From Wenzhouxiangella sp. (GTDB lineage Bacteria > Pseudomonadota > Gammaproteobacteria > Xanthomonadales > Wenzhouxiangellaceae), in contig SLJA01000207.1 of the NCBI GenBank assembly GCA_007135355.1, positions 1 to 8,308 of the forward strand: 8,308 nt of DNA, given 5' to 3'. The translations under genes and the position numbers were made by a program. Below are positions 5,434 to 8,308 of this stretch, in pieces. Position 1 is the stretch's first letter; each line of letters starts with the position of its first letter. Below the pieces are notes generated by a model that had not been told where the DNA came from, made no database searches, and was given only the letters and a program-made list of their open reading frames with translations.

Positions 5434-6731
5434 CAGCCGTCTCCGATGCGAATGCCGAATTTCGGCAGAATGCGCCGATGCAGCACCACGATCAAGCCGG
5501 TCACGGCAAAGGCCAGCACGAACACACCCAGGGCCGCGCCGACGTTGCTCATCAGCTCGGGGGCTGCGATCAGAACCAGGGCCAGGGCAATCATGATCAC
5601 CCCGCCGACCAGCTTGAGAAAGCGACCCTGGTCTTCCTGGAAGCGATCGATGCGCAGCTTGACCACCGCGATGCCGAAAATGACCAGCTCGATCAGCAAA
5701 TACACCAGCAGGTACACCCCCAGCAATAGCAGGAAATCGAGTCCACGAACCTCGTTGGCGCTGACCAGGCTGCTCCAGATCACCGGGAAGCCGGCCGTAC
5801 ACGGCAGCTCGATCAGGGCGATGCCGGAGGCCATGAGAATGGTCGCGCCGATCAGCGCCAGCGGCGAGCGGCCGTTGGTCATCAACTCGCGAAAGCCCTT
5901 GAAGATGCCGGGCTTGTGCTTGTCGTCGATGGTGAAGGAAAAGCCGCGCTTGAACCAGAAATAATCCTTGACGTTGACCGCGCCAAAGCCCAGCGCAAAC
6001 AAGGCGACGATCCAGTAGATCCAGGGCAGGTAGGCGGCAAAGGCCAGCACGCTGAACACCCCGGCGATGAAGGCCCCATAAATGGCCGCGGTGGTGAACA
6101 GGAAGGTCAGCCCGACCAGCATGACCCGGAAGCGCGAGCCCGAATGCAGGACCAGGGCCAGCAGAATGGTCAGCACCCAGATCGAGCAGGGATTGAAGCC
6201 GTCGACGAAGGCAATCATCAGGGTCGAGAAAATCAGCGGCTGCACGCTCAGATCGATGGCCCCGATCAACGGCAGGTTGATCACGGCGGCCTCGCGTTCG
6301 GCGCGCGGAGCGTCAATGCGGTCTTCGGCCATGACAAGCGGGTCAGGACAACTGCCGTCCAGGCAGCGATTGATCTGAGCGCGAATCTCGTCGCGGATGG
6401 GCCGCGAGTCGCCGACCCAGACCTCGCCGCCGAGGAAAATCATCGGCACCGAGCCCGGGCGCGCATCGTGGGCAGCAGCCATGGATCGCAGAAGATCATG
6501 GTAGACATTGGTCAGCATGACCTCCATCTGCACAATCTCCAGACCCTCGTGCTCCCGGGCCAGCCGGTCAAGAAACGGCTTCTGCGCCTCGCACACCGGG
6601 CAGGTCTCGCTCATGAACACGTACATGGTCAGAGCTGGTTCGTCGGCCTGGACGGACGAGGACAACAGCAACCACAGCAGTCCAAGCAGCGGCAGAAACT
6701 CGATGGGTTGACGCGAACGGCGAATGGGCAT
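5430..6731 (-). CDS. Thioredoxin domain fused to DsbD/CcdA-type transmembrane electron carrier
   Basis: A 433-residue protein: signal peptide or first anchor at about residues 12-29, a thioredoxin-like domain (CPVC at 44-47, cis-Pro96 in SVPMIF, extra cysteines C123 and C128), then a multi-helix membrane domain from about 165 to 430. The membrane part has the paired cysteines of DsbD/CcdA/ScsB, C182 in FNPCS and C311 in LPCTAGFP, 129 apart. Such proteins move reducing power from cytoplasmic thioredoxin to periplasmic targets, for example for cytochrome c maturation or disulfide repair. The order (thioredoxin first, no C-terminal one) differs from E. coli DsbD. An upstream in-frame ATG at 6809 lies inside the FNR box, so 6731, next to a good signal peptide, is preferred; it lacks a clear ribosome site. 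The stop overlaps the hemG GTG. Confidence 0.82.
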   Translation of the reverse strand: MPIRRSRQPIEFLPLLGLLWLLLSSSVQADEPALTMYVFMSETCPVCEAQKPFLDRLAREHEGLEIVQMEVMLTNVYHDLLRSMAAAHDARPGSVPMIFLGGEVWVGDSRPIRDEIRAQINRCLDGSCPDPLVMAEDRIDAPRAEREAAVINLPLIGAIDLSVQPLIFSTLMIAFVDGFNPCSIWVLTILLALVLHSGSRFRVMLVGLTFLFTTAAIYGAFIAGVFSVLAFAAYLPWIYWIVALFALGFGAVNVKDYFWFKRGFSFTIDDKHKPGIFKGFRELMTNGRSPLALIGATILMASGIALIELPCTAGFPVIWSSLVSANEVRGLDFLLLLGVYLLVYLLIELVIFGIAVVKLRIDRFQEDQGRFLKLVGGVIMIALALVLIAAPELMSNVGAALGVFVLAFAVTGLIVVLHRRILPKFGIRIGDGW

Positions 6732-6767
6732 GAAAACGGGATTGTGTTTGCAGACGACCAGAGCGTT

Positions 6768-6773
6768 ATTCTG
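6768..6773 (-). promoter_or_regulatory. Predicted -10 element (CAGAAT) of the DsbD-like/hemG/cytochrome b561 operon
   Basis: Minus-strand CAGAAT matches four of six -10 bases. It occupies exactly -12 to -7 if the FNR box centre (6802.5) is at -41.5, giving a start site at 6761 and a 29-base untranslated region before the ATG at 6731. Confidence 0.45.
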
Positions 6774-6795
6774 TGCCAAAGGAACGCGGCGCTGC

Positions 6796-6809
6796 TTGAT
6801 GCGGATCAA
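6796..6809. promoter_or_regulatory. FNR box, perfect consensus TTGATgcggATCAA
   Basis: All ten informative bases match TTGAT-N4-ATCAA. It lies between the divergent DsbD-like operon and nikR. Minus strand: class II spacing to CAGAAT at 6768-6773. Plus strand: CAGACT at 6832-6837 (three of six) sits at the same distance and would start nikR mRNA at about 6844, so one box could serve both directions. The minus-strand -10 is the better one. Confidence 0.85.
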
Positions 6810-6865
6810 ACCCGGCCCGCCGCCGCATTGGCAGACTTGCTGCGCGCAGCAATGGAGGACACGGC

Positions 6866-7336
6866 ATGACTGAGCGCTTTACAGTATCACTGGACAAGGA
6901 ACTGGCCGAGGCCTTCGAGTCCTACCGCCAGCGCCTGGGCTACCCCAATCGCTCCGAGGCCGTGCGCGATCTGCTGCGCGGCTTCCTCGCCCGCGAGCGC
7001 GCCGCCGACGATCCCGAAGGCGCCTGCGTGGGTGTGCTGACTTATGTCTACGACCACCACAGGGGGGGGCTGGGTCATCAGCTCACCGAGGCCCAGCACG
7101 CGCATCATGACCTGACCGTGGCCACCCTGCACGTGCATCTGGACCACGACCACTGCCTGGAGACCAACATCCTGCGTGGCTCCCTGAAGCGCGTGCGTGA
7201 GTTTTCCCAGCAGTTCATCGCCCGCCGCGGCGTGCGTCACGGCGACTTGCACCTGGTGCCGGTCAAGTTGGAGGCGGATGCTCACGCCCATGGCGATCAC
7301 AGTCACCACCACGAGCACATCACGCCGCACGATTGA
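6866..7336 (+). CDS. nikR: NikR, nickel-responsive ribbon-helix-helix repressor with His-rich tail
   Basis: A tetrameric nickel sensor that represses nickel-uptake genes when Ni-bound. Residues 1-45 are the MetJ/CopG ribbon-helix-helix DNA-binding domain (RFTVSLD strand; NRSEAVRDLLR helices). Residues 53-133 are the ACT-like regulatory domain, with the high-affinity nickel ligands of E. coli NikR (H76, H87, H89, C95) present as H78, H89, H91 and C97. After the usual end near residue 135 there is an extra tail with eight histidines in residues 140-155, absent from E. coli NikR (133 residues; 156 here). An 8-G tract at 7062-7069 encodes residues 66-68. GGAGG 7 bases upstream fixes the start. 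An exact NikR operator lies 34 bases beyond the stop, in front of the TonB-dependent receptor. Confidence 0.96.
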   Translation: MTERFTVSLDKELAEAFESYRQRLGYPNRSEAVRDLLRGFLARERAADDPEGACVGVLTYVYDHHRGGLGHQLTEAQHAHHDLTVATLHVHLDHDHCLETNILRGSLKRVREFSQQFIARRGVRHGDLHLVPVKLEADAHAHGDHSHHHEHITPHD

Positions 7337-7351
7337 AATAGCGAGGCAAAC

Positions 7352-7365
7352 TTGACCGGGATCAA
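7352..7365. promoter_or_regulatory. FNR-type box TTGACcgggATCAA
   Basis: Nine of ten informative bases match the FNR consensus; outside the four central spacer bases it is identical to the box at 3019-3032. The centre at 7358.5 is at -40.5 to -41.5 from the start site expected from the -10 at 7387-7392, which is class II activation geometry. Confidence 0.78.
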
Positions 7366-7369
7366 GAAA

Positions 7370-7399
7370 GGTATGAATAATTACCCTAGAATTCATACC
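7370..7399. promoter_or_regulatory. NikR operator, exact GTATGA-N16-TCATAC
   Basis: A perfect 9-base inverted repeat, GGTATGAAT (7370-7378) and ATTCATACC (7391-7399), with a 12-base centre. The hexamers GTATGA (7371-7376) and TCATAC (7393-7398) are 16 apart, an exact match to the operator of E. coli NikR. It begins 34 bases after the nikR stop and covers the receptor -10 up to the predicted start site, so Ni-NikR should block RNA polymerase. Confidence 0.92.
7387..7392 (+). promoter_or_regulatory. Predicted -10 element (TAGAAT) of the receptor gene
   Basis: TAGAAT matches five of six -10 bases and predicts a start site at about 7399-7400 and a 26-base untranslated region. No -35 hexamer is present at 16-18 bases, in keeping with dependence on the FNR-type box. 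It lies wholly within the NikR operator. Confidence 0.6.
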
Positions 7400-7425
7400 A
7401 CCTTGATCGCCGGAACCTCGCCCGC

Positions 7426-8308
7426 ATGCCGAATACGCGTTTTCGAGCAGCCCCCGCACTGCGCCAACTTGGCCTCGCCGCCACGCTGGGACTGAGCGCC
7501 TCGACCCTCGTCCTGGCAGACGCCGACAGCGCCGAAGCCGAACTGCCAATGGACACCATCCTGGTCACCATCGGCCGCGTGCTGCAGCCCGAGCAGCAGG
7601 TCATCGCTCCGGTCAGCGTGATCGGGCGCGACGAGATCGAACTGCGTCAAGCCGGCGACATCGGCGATCTTCTATCCGGCATTCCAGGCGTCACCGCCAC
7701 TCAGGGCCCGCGGCCGGAAGCCTTTGTCCCCAATATCCGGGGCCTGGGCGAAGGCCGCGTGGTGATGCGCCTGAACGGCGCGCGCCAGAACATGGCCATC
7801 CGCCATCGCGCGCAAAGCCTGATTGACCCCGCGCTGATCGATCGGATCGAAATTCTGCGTGGACCCGCCTCCAGCCTTTACGGCAGCGGCGCCACCGGCG
7901 GCGTGATCCTGTTCGAAACCCTGGACGCCGAGGGCTTCCTGGCCCCGGGGCAGGACGTCGGCGGCCAGGTCAGCCTGGGCTACCGCAGCATCAACGATGG
8001 CATCAACGGCAGCGCCACGCTGGCCGGCCGGGCCGGCAACTTTGGCGTCATCACCAGCGTGTCGCGGCGCGTGACCGATGACTTTGAAGACGGTGACGGC
8101 AACACCCTGGCATTCACCGAAAGCGATATCAGCAGCGCTCTGGTACAGGCCAGCTGGCGACCCGATGATGCCCAGCGCTGGTCTCTAAGCTATCTGGGCT
8201 TCGTCGACGCCAGCCCCAGCCTGGGCACCGCCGACCGGGCTACCGGCACCATCATCGACCGCAGCACCCGCCAGCAGTCGGCCAGCCTGCGCTATCAGCT
8301 CTACCCCG
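7426..8308 (+). CDS. TonB-dependent outer-membrane receptor, probable nickel uptake (N-terminal part, runs off window)
   Basis: The first 294 codons are open to the window edge. A signal peptide is visible (basic start R5/R7/R13, hydrophobic 15-30, likely cleavage after Ala31), then a possible TonB box DTILVTIGR at 43-51. The plug domain at about 55-165 includes VSVIGRDEI, DLLSGIPGV, NIRGLG and the family motif IEILRGPASSLYGSGATGGVI from residue 141; beta-barrel strands begin near residue 175 with aromatic-ended alternating segments. The family normally carries iron siderophores, haem or cobalamin, but the perfect NikR operator over its promoter and the adjacent nikR argue for a nickel chelate substrate, as for FrpB4 of Helicobacter pylori. 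The ATG at 7426 precedes a typical signal peptide; only a weak GGAA lies 10 bases upstream. Substrate is inference. Confidence 0.9.
   Translation, partial: MPNTRFRAAPALRQLGLAATLGLSASTLVLADADSAEAELPMDTILVTIGRVLQPEQQVIAPVSVIGRDEIELRQAGDIGDLLSGIPGVTATQGPRPEAFVPNIRGLGEGRVVMRLNGARQNMAIRHRAQSLIDPALIDRIEILRGPASSLYGSGATGGVILFETLDAEGFLAPGQDVGGQVSLGYRSINDGINGSATLAGRAGNFGVITSVSRRVTDDFEDGDGNTLAFTESDISSALVQASWRPDDAQRWSLSYLGFVDASPSLGTADRATGTIIDRSTRQQSASLRYQLYP

Larger units (their letters stand above)
7337..7425 (+). promoter_or_regulatory. Control region of the TonB-dependent receptor
   Basis: An 89-base interval between nikR and the receptor containing, in order, an FNR-type box (7352-7365), a NikR operator (7370-7399) and a -10 (7387-7392) lying within the operator. 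No terminator hairpin with a T-tract follows nikR, so read-through from nikR is possible. Confidence 0.8.

Noticed and set aside
6732..6809. Upstream ATG at 6809 adding 26 residues to the DsbD-like protein
   Set aside because: It lies inside the perfect FNR box, upstream of the predicted transcript start, and places a polar stretch before an otherwise normal signal peptide.
5916..6869. Long plus-strand open frame of 317 codons
   Set aside because: It is antisense to the DsbD-like gene, very rich in Gln/His/Arg/Asp in the manner of GC-rich shadow frames, and has no family features.
1..8308. CRISPR arrays, tRNA or rRNA genes, insertion sequences
   Set aside because: No spaced direct repeats, RNA-gene signatures or transposase frames were seen on either strand.

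Overview
This is a GC-rich window from a proteobacterium, most likely a gammaproteobacterium. The support is a HemG-type protoporphyrinogen dehydrogenase (almost confined to Gammaproteobacteria), an E. coli-like NikR with an E. coli-type operator, FNR-type boxes, and an Isp-type [NiFe] hydrogenase laid out as in purple sulfur bacteria such as Thiocapsa and Allochromatium. The genus cannot be told from sequence reading alone.

Layout. (1) Positions 2964 to 1, minus strand: a hydrogenase operon in the order maturation protease (hynD), HupH-domain chaperone-like protein, Tat-exported small subunit (hynS), membrane cytochrome b (isp1), and FeS protein (isp2, cut by the window edge). Junctions are overlapping or a few bases apart. 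The large subunit is not in the window and is expected just beyond position 1. (2) Positions 2965-3130: a divergent control region with an FNR-type box, a class-II-spaced -10 for the hydrogenase operon, and an extended -10 for hypA. (3) Positions 3131-4287, plus strand: hypA and hypB, the nickel-delivery pair. (4) Positions 6731-4370, minus strand, convergent with hypB: a three-gene, stop/start-overlapping operon of a thioredoxin-DsbD/CcdA-like membrane protein, hemG, and a small cytochrome b561. (5) Positions 6732-6865: a second divergent control region with a perfect FNR consensus box. (6) Positions 6866-7336, plus strand: nikR with a His-rich C-terminal tail. (7) Positions 7337-7425: a control region holding a third FNR-type box immediately followed by an exact NikR operator (GTATGA-N16-TCATAC). 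(8) Position 7426 to the window end: a TonB-dependent outer-membrane receptor, open at the edge.

How it fits together. The window reads as one anaerobic nickel/hydrogen module: nickel entry (receptor, repressed by Ni-NikR), nickel insertion (HypA/HypB), cofactor and subunit maturation (protease, HupH domain), the hydrogenase and its membrane electron partners, and a haem/thiol redox operon that could serve cytochrome production under the same anaerobic conditions. Three FNR-type boxes sit at -40.5 to -41.5 from plausible start sites. The least-described points are the nickel-controlled receptor promoter with two inputs, the DsbD-like/hemG/cytochrome b561 operon, and the His-tailed NikR carrying an 8-G tract.
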